Below are positions 1 to 6,735 of a DNA stretch of 11,255 nt, piece by piece. The stretch spans positions 1 to 11,255 of the forward strand of contig JADQBO010000021.1 in the NCBI GenBank assembly GCA_016278585.1, written 5' to 3'. A model generated the notes under the pieces. It was not told where the DNA came from and ran no database searches. It was given only the letters and a program-made list of their open reading frames with translations. Numbering within the stretch: position 1 is the first letter of the stretch; each line of letters starts with the position of its first letter. The translations under genes and the position numbers were made by a program. The stretch is from Desulfosporosinus sp. (GTDB lineage: Bacteria > Bacillota > Desulfitobacteriia > Desulfitobacteriales > Desulfitobacteriaceae).

Positions 1-2
1 CA

Positions 3-1670
3 ATCGTCGAAAGGGAAAAGGTTGCAAATAGTAAGTTAGAGCAAGGCTGGAGATTAGCCTGTCAGACGGTTATTGTACAAGATATGGTTATTGAAGTGCC
101 TAGTCAGTCAGCAGGTAAGCTAATTAAAGCCTTGTTATCAAGACCCAAAATTGCCATAAAAATTCTACCGAACATTATTAAGTACTACCTTAAGGTCCCC
201 CCACCAACCATGGCGGATCAAAGAGCAGACTGGGAGAGAGTTGAAGACCTGTTACCGGATCCTGATCTTCAAACAGAGTTAGATTTAATTCTGTTAAGGA
301 AATTGCCTGAATTAATGAGGAACAACAACTTTGAAATTACTGTCGTAACCTACAGAGGAAAAGTGATTACAATCGAAGCAGGACACACAACGACCGTAGG
401 TTATGGCTGTGCTATAGACATTGGGACAACAACGGTAATATGTAGTTTGCATGATCTATTTACTGGAGAAGAAATCGCAGTTTCATCAGCTTTCAATCCT
501 CAGAGAACCTACGGAGCCGATGTGCTTTCTCGTATAGATTTTTCTCGAATGGGCAATAACTGGGAGAAACTACAAACCTTAATTATTGATCAAGTTAATG
601 CCTTAATCGAAGACGTTATATCGCAAGCTGGTATAAATAGGTCAGATGTTTATTTGCTTAGTGTTGTCGGAAATACAACTATGCAGCACCTGTTTCTTGG
701 ACTTCCTTCTAACTATATTGCCACACCACCCTTCGTCGGGACTCTTTATACAGGACTTAGTTTTAACTCTAGAGATCTAGATATTAGGATTAGTGATAGA
801 GGGAAAATTGCCTTTTTGCCTAATGTCGCAGGGTACGTAGGAGCTGATATTGTGGCAGGAGTATTAGCGACAGGTTCTTATAGGCATGAGGCTCCAAGCA
901 TCTTAATAGATGTTGGAACCAATGCAGAAATTGTCTTATCGGCTTATGGCTCTATATATGCATGCTCAGCTGCTGCAGGACCAGCTTTTGAAGGAGCCAA
1001 CATTTGTTACGGAATGCGAGCAGAAGCGGGAGCCATCGATCGGGTCTGGCTGGAAGCGGGGCAGTTACATTATCATGTTATCGGAGAGGTTCCAGCGTTA
1101 GGTATATGTGGGTCGGGATTAGTGGATGTAATTGCTACGTTGCTAAGCACCGGAATTATTGATTTTAGTGGTCGGTTATTAACCAGAGATGAAGCAATCC
1201 CGATTGTAGGGGATCTCTTGGCAGAAAGTTTACTTGAAGGTGATGATGGCGACGAATTTATCATTGTCAAAAGTAATCAATTTCAGAAGGTAAGTCTTAC
1301 TCAAAGGGACATTCGCCAGGTCCAGTTAGCTAAAGGAGCCATTCTAGCCGGAATTCGGATTATGACCAAGGAAATGGGCATAAAGTTGGAAGAGGTTGAG
1401 CTGTTTAATTTAGCAGGTTCCTTTGGCAATGTACTTAACAAAAATAATGCTCAAGTAGTGGGTCTAATCCCGGCTGAAATAAACCTGAGCAAAGTAGAAT
1501 ATGCAGGCAATTCAGCTCACGTTGGGGCACAAATCAATCTTTTACGTGCAGATACAGAAGAAATTGTAAATTCGTTGGTAAAAAATATTAAATATATTGA
1601 GCTTTCGGATCGAACTGATTTTACGGACGAGTTTACAAGTGCTATGTTTTTCAGTGAATGTGAAGAGTAG
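3..1670 (+). CDS. RACo-like corrinoid-protein reductive activator (DUF4445/ASKHA), 5'-partial
   Basis: The reading frame is open from the window edge, so the true start lies upstream; the ATG at 84 is internal. 555 residues are visible. Residues 17-21 (RLACQ) look like the end of an N-terminal [2Fe-2S] ferredoxin domain, C20 being its last ligand; the other Cys lie outside the window. The C-terminal ASKHA ATPase-like fold is clear: phosphate-1 motif DIGTTT at residues 139-144, phosphate-2 motif DVGT at 303-306, GICGSGLVD from 367, and the conserved LFNLAGSFGN block from 467. Proteins of this family (RACo/AcsV, RamA-like) use ATP to drive low-potential reduction of Co(II) corrinoid proteins in methyltransferase or CODH/ACS systems. 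The next gene begins 36 bp downstream, so it probably heads or belongs to the same operon. The client corrinoid protein is not in view. The family call is secure; the specific partner is unknown. Confidence 0.88.
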   Translation: MVEREKVANSKLEQGWRLACQTVIVQDMVIEVPSQSAGKLIKALLSRPKIAIKILPNIIKYYLKVPPPTMADQRADWERVEDLLPDPDLQTELDLILLRKLPELMRNNNFEITVVTYRGKVITIEAGHTTTVGYGCAIDIGTTTVICSLHDLFTGEEIAVSSAFNPQRTYGADVLSRIDFSRMGNNWEKLQTLIIDQVNALIEDVISQAGINRSDVYLLSVVGNTTMQHLFLGLPSNYIATPPFVGTLYTGLSFNSRDLDIRISDRGKIAFLPNVAGYVGADIVAGVLATGSYRHEAPSILIDVGTNAEIVLSAYGSIYACSAAAGPAFEGANICYGMRAEAGAIDRVWLEAGQLHYHVIGEVPALGICGSGLVDVIATLLSTGIIDFSGRLLTRDEAIPIVGDLLAESLLEGDDGDEFIIVKSNQFQKVSLTQRDIRQVQLAKGAILAGIRIMTKEMGIKLEEVELFNLAGSFGNVLNKNNAQVVGLIPAEINLSKVEYAGNSAHVGAQINLLRADTEEIVNSLVKNIKYIELSDRTDFTDEFTSAMFFSECEE

Positions 1671-1706
1671 ATCTAAAATCAGGTTGTTCAAGAGAGGGAG
1701 ATGCGG

Positions 1707-2192
1707 ATGCGAAAAATTTACTATCTGCCTGAACAATGCAATGGTTGCCTTGCCTGTGAAGCTGCTTGTATAGAAAAGAAATCCGTGACCAAGAGTATAT
1801 TTATGGCAAATCTAGAACGACCAGCTCCGCAAGCGAGGATTAATGTCGAGAAATTCGGTGATCATTACTGGGCATCGTTATGCCAACAATGTACGGAGGC
1901 AATGTGTGTTGGAGCTTGCATGACAGGCGCAATGCAATATTGTGAAACAGGTGAAGTTTTTCACAATATTGAACAGTGCGTTGGCTGCTGGATGTGCGTT
2001 ATGGTTTGTCCATTCGGGGCAGTTGTGCCGCTTGAGGAAGTTAAAAAGGCTGGTAAATGCGACTTGTGTAAAGACGAAAAAACGCCTCCTTGTGTTATAG
2101 CTTGTATTCATAAGGCCCTATGTTATTGTACCCCAGAGGAATATGAAATGAAGGTTGCAGGTGATCGGCATGCGATATCTCATCATTGGTAA
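1707..2192 (+). CDS. CooF-like ferredoxin with four [4Fe-4S] motifs
   Basis: 161-aa soluble electron carrier of the CooF/HycB/DmsB iron-sulfur family. Sixteen ligands form four clusters: C11/14/17/21, C59/62/67/71, C91/94/97/101 and C118/121/129/133; extra Cys occur at 79, 139 and 141. The N-terminus (YYLPEQCNGCLACEAAC) resembles CooF proteins that pass electrons from CO dehydrogenase. ATG codons lie at 1701 and 1707; the GGAG at 1697-1700 abuts the first but is 6 nt from the second, so 1707 is preferred. The end overlaps the flavoprotein gene by 23 bp, indicating translational coupling. CooF followed directly by an FNOR-type flavoprotein is a known pairing in CODH loci of anaerobic Firmicutes, but no cooS is visible here. 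It may instead carry electrons between the flavoprotein and the molybdoenzyme or the RACo-like protein. Confidence 0.85.
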   Translation: MRKIYYLPEQCNGCLACEAACIEKKSVTKSIFMANLERPAPQARINVEKFGDHYWASLCQQCTEAMCVGACMTGAMQYCETGEVFHNIEQCVGCWMCVMVCPFGAVVPLEEVKKAGKCDLCKDEKTPPCVIACIHKALCYCTPEEYEMKVAGDRHAISHHW

Positions 2193-3450
2193 TAGTGCTG
2201 CGGGCATTTTTGCGGCAGAAACAATCCGTGGGTTAGATCCTAGCGGGCAAATTACTATGATTTCCAAGGAAAACTGTTTACCATACTCGCGATGCCTAAC
2301 GTCTTACTTTCTAGGGAAAGAAATTCCGGAAGAGCGTATATACATTCGAAATAAAGGCTACTACTCTGAAACAGGTATTAACTTTATAGGGCAAAATGTT
2401 GAACGAGTTAATCCCGAGTCAAAAAGTGTCTTGTTAGAGTCGGGGGAAAAGGTTGGCTATGATAAATTACTTGTGGCAACAGGTGCGTCTCCGTTTAGTC
2501 CACCTCTTGAGGGGAGCGACATGGAAGGAGTATTTCAACTGCGAACCTTAGCTGATGCTAAAGCAATGGCTGAGTTTGCTCCAAACGTTAAAACTGCCGT
2601 GGTAATGGGTGCCGGACTCGTAGGTCTTAAAGGAGCACATGGACTCCATGAACTGGGGATCAAAGTCGTGGTTGTAGGATCTGCGCCTTATCTTATGCGT
2701 TACTCTATTGATCCTGAATCATCAGGAATACTTATAAGATTATTGGAAAAAAACGGGTATCGTATTTTATTGAATACAAAAGCAGAGAAAATTCTGGGTG
2801 AGAAGAATTCTGAGGGGAGAATGTCAGTAAGTGGTGTCGTTCTAAATTCTGGTGAACAGATTTCTTGCCAAATGATTCTTAAGGCAATAGGTGTTCGCCC
2901 TAACGTTCAGTTGGTAGCGGATACTGAGGTTTTAGTTAATAAAGGTATTATTGTGGATAGAGAAATGCAGACGTCTGTGAAAGATATCTATGCTGCTGGT
3001 GATGTTGCTGAAGCCGATAGCATTTTACAGGACGAAAAAAGCGTAAGTGCTTTATGGCCTACGGCTACAGAACAAGGAATTATAGCTGGATGTAATATGA
3101 CAGGTGTAAACCGTAGTTACCGTGGCTCGCTGGCTTTAAATTCGGCTGTGATTTGTGGAGTGGGGCTTATTTCTGCCGGAGTTATGAATTTGCCGCCTGG
3201 TGAAGGTATTGTACTCAGAGCAGTGGAACCTGAAAAGAATTTTTACCGCAAGTTCGTGATTAAAGACGGTCGATTGGTCGGAATGATTATGGTTGGCAGG
3301 ATCGAAGGAGCAGGAGTTTTATGTGGTTTAATTCGAAAAGGTGCAAAGGTTGACATTAATTATCTAAACTATTTGCTAACAAATCCCGTTAAATATCAAG
3401 GATATTTACCGATGAGCAAAGGGGGTCCGCAATATGGGCTTTTACGTTAG
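2170..3450 (+). CDS. FAD/NAD(P)-dependent oxidoreductase, FNOR type (pyridine nucleotide-disulfide family)
   Basis: 426-aa cytoplasmic flavoprotein. An N-terminal FAD Rossmann motif (IIGNSAAG, residues 5-12) is followed by a central NAD(P) motif GAGLVG at 147-152 and the second FAD-contact motif YAAGDVAEA from 274. A C-terminal domain completes the NADH-oxidase/nitrite-reductase-like fold. No paired redox Cys (CxxxxC) is present, so it is not a disulfide reductase sensu stricto; it more likely moves electrons between NAD(P)H and Fe-S partners. ATG 2170 is preferred because AGGTGAT lies just upstream and the residues before it (from TTG 2155) precede the conserved strand; a TTG or GTG (2161) start cannot be excluded. 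The gene overlaps the ferredoxin upstream by 23 bp and the molybdoenzyme downstream by 17 bp, so the three are probably made stoichiometrically. Likely role: the NAD(P)H entry or exit point for the operon's redox chain. Confidence 0.85.
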   Translation: MRYLIIGNSAAGIFAAETIRGLDPSGQITMISKENCLPYSRCLTSYFLGKEIPEERIYIRNKGYYSETGINFIGQNVERVNPESKSVLLESGEKVGYDKLLVATGASPFSPPLEGSDMEGVFQLRTLADAKAMAEFAPNVKTAVVMGAGLVGLKGAHGLHELGIKVVVVGSAPYLMRYSIDPESSGILIRLLEKNGYRILLNTKAEKILGEKNSEGRMSVSGVVLNSGEQISCQMILKAIGVRPNVQLVADTEVLVNKGIIVDREMQTSVKDIYAAGDVAEADSILQDEKSVSALWPTATEQGIIAGCNMTGVNRSYRGSLALNSAVICGVGLISAGVMNLPPGEGIVLRAVEPEKNFYRKFVIKDGRLVGMIMVGRIEGAGVLCGLIRKGAKVDINYLNYLLTNPVKYQGYLPMSKGGPQYGLLR

Positions 3451-5512
3451 ACCACAGTCATTAGAAATAAGCAGCAAACCAATAAAATTTGATCATAAAT
3501 TACGTACGTCTATTTGCTGTCTTTGTAATGGCGGGTGTGGGCTTAAGGTAAGCTTAGACCAAGAGGAGAAAGTACAAGCGGTTTTTGGGGACTTAAAAAA
3601 TCCTTACAATAAGGGGAAAATTTGTGCCAAGCCCATGGAGATTGTCCAGACATTGTACGGGCCATATCGGGTTAGATATCCTATGAAAAGAGTGAATGAT
3701 GAGTTTAGGAGAATTACCTGGGACGAGGCTTTACAGTTGATCGCCAAGAAACACAATTATTATATCAAAGAAAATGGTACAGGATCAATCGTCGGTATTA
3801 CCTCTAAAATAGGTGGATCTTATAGTAAATTAGCCCATAGCATCTTCTCTAGGTTAACTGGTATGTCTAATTACGGAACAGGGCCTATCTGTATGGAATC
3901 GGAATTGAATGTACGAAAGGAGATATTTGGAAACGGCTCATCGTCTGGACCACTTTCCGATGTGGTAAGATCCAAGATATTGTTGATTGTGGGTAATAAT
4001 TGCGCACAAACGAAAGCGGGTCAATTTCACTGGATTCTTGAAGCCCAGAGGCAAGGTACCAAGGTAGTGGTCATTGACACACGTTTTACAGAGACTGCTC
4101 AGGCAGCAGATCGGTTTATCCAGATAAGTCCGGGAACAGACGGGGCCTTGGGGATGGCTTTACTGAATTTTATTATTAAAAATAATCTCTATGATCAAGA
4201 CTTTGTTGCTGAACACACTAACGGATTTGAAGAATTAGCACAGGCTGTAGAATCTTTTACGTTGGAGCGGGCAGCGGACATAACTGGAGTCCCTAGTAAC
4301 ATAATTGAAGAATTAGCCCAGGAATTAGCTTCGTACAGACCGGGGATGCTCTTTGAAGGAAGGGGTATTGTCTGCGTCAATAATGCCGGTGCCGCTATCA
4401 GAGCTTTTGAAGACTTAATGGCCATATTAGGTAATATCGGTAAACCAGGAGCAGGGATCATATCGCATATAAATAATTATGGAAATGCAAAAGGCCTTAT
4501 TTCAAAGAAGGATGTCGTTAAGCCTGATCGTAAGAGATCTGCAGAGGACCTCTACCAAGCCCTGGAAGAGGGAGAAATAAAGATGGTCTATATTGCAGGA
4601 AATCCCTGTGTAAATTGGCCTGATAGCAGACGTATGACCAGGGCAATCCAAGGATTGGATTTTGTCGTATGCCATACCTTATTTCTGGACGACTCGGCCA
4701 TACTAGCCGATGTTGTTCTACCTGCAACTCACTGGTTGGAAGAAGCTGGCGTACAGTCAAGTGTTCACAGGGTTTTACAGTGGAAGGATCAAGCAGCCGC
4801 GCCGTATGCCGAAGCAAGATCGGGTGGGGATCTTTTTCGCCAATTGGCAGAACATATGGGTTTAGAATCTTCGTATTTTCCTGATTCGCCAGAAACAGCC
4901 TGGGAGATGGAAAGAACACATAATAAGAGTATTGAGGGCATTACAATTGAACGTATGCGTAGAACACGAGGCGGTGTCCATTTTCCATGCCCTGAAAATG
5001 GACAGGAACTTGTACGCTTATATGAAAGTGGCGTATTCCCAACACCCTCTGGCAAAGTTGAATTGTCCAGGGAGAATGATGTCGCAATAGAGTATATAGA
5101 TATGTTTGACTCCCCGGGCAATCAAGGAGTTAGCCGTGAGGTATTTCCTTATATAGTTAGTACAAACAAAGTAGCAAGCCACTACCATACAATTTGCCAA
5201 TACAGTAATTGGGCTCGAGATATGGAAAAACCTTACATTGAAATGCATCCCCAGACTGCATCAGAGTTAGGAGTAAGGGACGGGGATCAAGTTAGATTGG
5301 AGACAGTGACGGGTTCCATCGTTTTGCCGGCAAAAATTACCCTAAGTGTGCCAAGGGGGTACTTCTCTACCCAGCCTTATTTCGGATTACATTCTCCTTA
5401 TGGGCAAATACCAGCGAATTCCCTTTTCCCCATAGCCGTCGACCCTGTCGGAGGGAATTTTGCTAATAAAAATATAATGTGTACTGCTAGAGCCGAAGGG
5501 GGGCAAGGATAA
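3434..5512 (+). CDS. Cytoplasmic molybdopterin oxidoreductase (DMSO reductase superfamily), catalytic subunit
   Basis: 692-aa Mo/W-bis-MGD enzyme. C28, C31, C35 and C64 (C-x2-C-x3-C-x28-C) form the N-terminal [4Fe-4S] domain. The molybdopterin core includes YPMKRV, the TWDEAL helix, TGPICMES with C153 as probable Mo ligand, LIVGNN, the GNIGKPGAG segment and the C-terminal molydopterin-binding domain starting near PTPSGKVEL. No twin-arginine leader is present, so it acts in the cytoplasm. C153 is followed by Met, not the His found after Cys/Sec in formate dehydrogenases, so a formate dehydrogenase label is not supported; thiosulfate/polysulfide-reductase-like or other reactions are possible. 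No in-frame TGA or selenocysteine is needed. The start at 3434 has AAAGGGGG at 3418-3425, 8 nt upstream. It overlaps the flavoprotein gene by 17 bp and shares TAATG with the next ferredoxin gene. Family assignment is strong; substrate unknown. Confidence 0.9.
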   Translation: MGFYVRPQSLEISSKPIKFDHKLRTSICCLCNGGCGLKVSLDQEEKVQAVFGDLKNPYNKGKICAKPMEIVQTLYGPYRVRYPMKRVNDEFRRITWDEALQLIAKKHNYYIKENGTGSIVGITSKIGGSYSKLAHSIFSRLTGMSNYGTGPICMESELNVRKEIFGNGSSSGPLSDVVRSKILLIVGNNCAQTKAGQFHWILEAQRQGTKVVVIDTRFTETAQAADRFIQISPGTDGALGMALLNFIIKNNLYDQDFVAEHTNGFEELAQAVESFTLERAADITGVPSNIIEELAQELASYRPGMLFEGRGIVCVNNAGAAIRAFEDLMAILGNIGKPGAGIISHINNYGNAKGLISKKDVVKPDRKRSAEDLYQALEEGEIKMVYIAGNPCVNWPDSRRMTRAIQGLDFVVCHTLFLDDSAILADVVLPATHWLEEAGVQSSVHRVLQWKDQAAAPYAEARSGGDLFRQLAEHMGLESSYFPDSPETAWEMERTHNKSIEGITIERMRRTRGGVHFPCPENGQELVRLYESGVFPTPSGKVELSRENDVAIEYIDMFDSPGNQGVSREVFPYIVSTNKVASHYHTICQYSNWARDMEKPYIEMHPQTASELGVRDGDQVRLETVTGSIVLPAKITLSVPRGYFSTQPYFGLHSPYGQIPANSLFPIAVDPVGGNFANKNIMCTARAEGGQG

Positions 5513-6057
5513 TGGGTCAGATTGCCATGTTAGTTGATGTATCGCGTTGCATAGCGTGTAAAAGCTGTACCGTTGCCTGTATGCAGGAAAACGGTCTTCA
5601 GAGCAATTCATGGGTAAGAGTAAGGTTGAAGGAACGTTTAACAGAACATGTGGTTAGATACTATAATCCTCAATCCTGCCGACACTGCTCAGACCCTATT
5701 TGCCTAGCGGCTTGTCCGGTCGGTGCAATTCAACATGGCGAAGACGGATTAGTTATTCATGATGTTGATAGGTGTATTGGCTGTCAGGTCTGTGTAACGG
5801 CTTGCCCATATAGTGGAATGAAGATTATGTCTAACGGTAAAGTTGGGAAATGTTCATTTTGCAGTCATCTTTTACAAAGAAATACTGAACCTGCCTGTGT
5901 AAGCGTTTGCCCTGTTGATGCTCGGATTTTCGGTGAACGTGAAGTACTGATTCGTGAAGCAGGTTTACGCATCAGAAATTTAACATCAAAGGGAATGAAG
6001 ACACATCTAGAAGGGATAGAAAATGAACTGACAACGGTGTTGTACCTAACCTGCTAA
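5512..6057 (+). CDS. HycB/DmsB-like ferredoxin subunit, four [4Fe-4S] motifs
   Basis: 181-aa electron-transfer subunit, expected to dock on the preceding molybdoenzyme. Sixteen Cys form four cluster motifs: C13/16/19/23, C56/59/64/68, C88/91/94/98 and C114/117/129/133. No signal peptide or membrane anchor is seen. The C-terminal NELTTVLYL segment resembles the tail of DmsB/HycB-type subunits. Its ATG overlaps the stop of the molybdoenzyme gene (TAATG), a strong sign of coupled translation and a stoichiometric complex. No membrane subunit gene (NrfD/DmsC/FdhC type) follows, so electrons probably go to soluble partners such as the CooF-like ferredoxin and flavoprotein encoded upstream. It ends 63 bp before a flavoprotein remnant, and no convincing terminator lies in that gap. 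Confidence 0.88.
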   Translation: MGQIAMLVDVSRCIACKSCTVACMQENGLQSNSWVRVRLKERLTEHVVRYYNPQSCRHCSDPICLAACPVGAIQHGEDGLVIHDVDRCIGCQVCVTACPYSGMKIMSNGKVGKCSFCSHLLQRNTEPACVSVCPVDARIFGEREVLIREAGLRIRNLTSKGMKTHLEGIENELTTVLYLTC

Positions 6058-6120
6058 AATAAGAGGATTTGAACTTATAGTATTGTTAGTCCATAACGGT
6101 AATTTAAAGGGGGAGTAATT

Positions 6121-6306
6121 ATGAGTAAAAAGAAGGTATTAATTGTCGGCGGTGTAGCTGGTGGGGCTTCAGTTGCGGCAAGACCTCGACGACTCGACGA
6201 AAATGCTGAGATAATTATGTTTGAAAGAGATGGGTATATTTCTTTTGCTAATTGTGGTTTGCCGTATTACATTGGAGGATCCATCAAAATTAAGATCAGA
6301 CTATAA
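6121..6306 (+). pseudogene. Truncated CoA-disulfide reductase / NADH oxidase-type flavoprotein (N-terminal remnant)
   Basis: 61 codons that match only the N-terminus of CoA-disulfide reductase/NADH:persulfide reductase/NADH oxidase flavoproteins. The FAD motif (VLIVGGVAGGASVAA) and the SFANCGLPYYIGG segment, whose Cys is the redox-active residue of this family, are present. Complete members exceed 440 residues, so about 85% is missing and neither the NAD domain nor the second FAD motif follows. The break occurs after GGS at an ordinary-looking junction. A different frame continues for 16 codons (6294-6341, ending in VC) and might be a leftover of the deleted gene, but this is untested. An RBS, AAAGGGGGAG at 6106-6115, is still in place. 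Pro replaces the Leu usual in the AARLRRLDE helix, consistent with relaxed selection. The full-length family reduces CoA-disulfide, persulfide or polysulfide with NADH. Confidence 0.82.
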
Positions 6307-6484
6307 TTCCAATTAAAGGGAAGATTACTGGCTCGGTTTGTTAATTACGACTAAACGTTAAATATCTTAAAAGCGAATGATGCATATACTATAATAATAG
6401 TTTATATGAATAGGGGTATATGTATAACCTGACTTTGTACAGTTATAGTTTTAACAAGGAAAGATGTAGAAAGGAGGGTTTTTT
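6307..6484. other. Intergenic region between pseudogene and small membrane peptide
   Basis: 178 bp of A+T-rich DNA. It holds a promoter-like element (6367-6395) and the strong RBS of the 40-aa gene (6471-6478). A 16-codon open stretch in another frame ends at 6344 and may be the tail of the deleted flavoprotein. No inverted repeats typical of a terminator or insertion sequence were seen. Confidence 0.5.
6367..6395 (+). promoter_or_regulatory. Candidate sigma-A promoter for the 40-aa peptide gene
   Basis: A perfect TATAAT at 6390-6395 lies 17 nt after TTAAAA (6367-6372), a 4/6 match to TTGACA. It would start transcription near 6402 and give a leader of about 80 nt before the ATG at 6485. The spacing and -10 are good, but the region is A+T-rich, so chance similarity is possible. 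Confidence 0.45.
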
Positions 6485-6607
6485 ATGAGTTTCAGAGCAA
6501 AGGTTTCGGATTTTTTTATTGATCACCGAGGTCCAGATTTGCTGCTAGGAATCGCCTGTGTTGTGATAGTAATCCTTATGGTTCGAGATGTCATGGCCGT
6601 ATTCTGA
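6485..6607 (+). CDS. 40-aa single-pass membrane peptide, function unknown
   Basis: A short gene with an excellent RBS, AAGGAGGG at 6471-6478, 6 nt before ATG 6485; it ends at TGA 6605-6607. The product has a polar, basic N-terminus (MSFRAKVSDFF), then IDHRGPD, then a hydrophobic stretch LLLGIACVVIVILMV at residues 19-33 that could span or insert in the membrane, and ends RDVMAVF. I do not recognise the family. It sits between its own candidate promoter and a strong terminator, so it may be a monocistronic unit. It could be a real small protein or the remaining N-terminus of a larger membrane protein; no continuation was found in the other frames. Function should not be guessed from position. 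Confidence 0.55.
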   Translation: MSFRAKVSDFFIDHRGPDLLLGIACVVIVILMVRDVMAVF

Positions 6608-6670
6608 CCCTTCTAGAAATACCGGTCCAAACTCCTTCATGGTTTCTGTGCCTTTAAATGGAGTATAACG

Positions 6671-6720
6671 AAACCCCCGTTCCCTAGAGCAGTGGATACT
6701 GCTAGGGAACGGGGGTTTTT
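6671..6720. terminator. Long hairpin terminator, probably bidirectional
   Basis: Left arm 6671-6692 and right arm 6699-6718 pair over 16 bp (AAACCCCCGTTCCCTA with its complement), a 2-nt bulge and another 4 bp, around a 6-nt loop. On the plus strand it is followed by TTTTT (ending 6720), a classic rho-independent terminator for the 40-aa gene. On the minus strand it lies 16 bp beyond the hdrB stop and is followed by a weaker TTTCGTTAT, so it probably also ends the hdr operon. Confidence 0.88.
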
Positions 6721-6735
6721 GGAATACCAATGACT

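Noticed and set aside
2155..2170. TTG 2155 as start of the flavoprotein
   Set aside because: ATG 2170 has a better-placed AGGTGAT and begins right at the conserved first beta strand.
1707..3450. Assignment as a CO dehydrogenase locus
   Set aside because: The CooF-like and FNOR genes fit the pattern, but no cooS catalytic subunit is visible; the preceding gene is RACo-like.
4195..5248. Several antisense reading frames across the molybdoenzyme gene
   Set aside because: They are complements of a well-conserved 692-aa gene, without RBS or domain motifs.
3434..5512. Formate dehydrogenase (FdhA/FdhF) assignment
   Set aside because: The probable Mo-Cys is followed by Met rather than His, and there is no selenocysteine TGA; only the superfamily is supported.
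6600..6615. TGA 6605-6607 as selenocysteine in the small peptide
   Set aside because: A TAG follows two codons later, so read-through would add almost nothing.
6545..6730. Minus-strand 61-codon reading frame opposite the 40-aa gene
   Set aside because: It starts within the terminator hairpin, has no RBS, and lies opposite a gene with a strong RBS. Some of its residues look protein-like, but nothing supports it.
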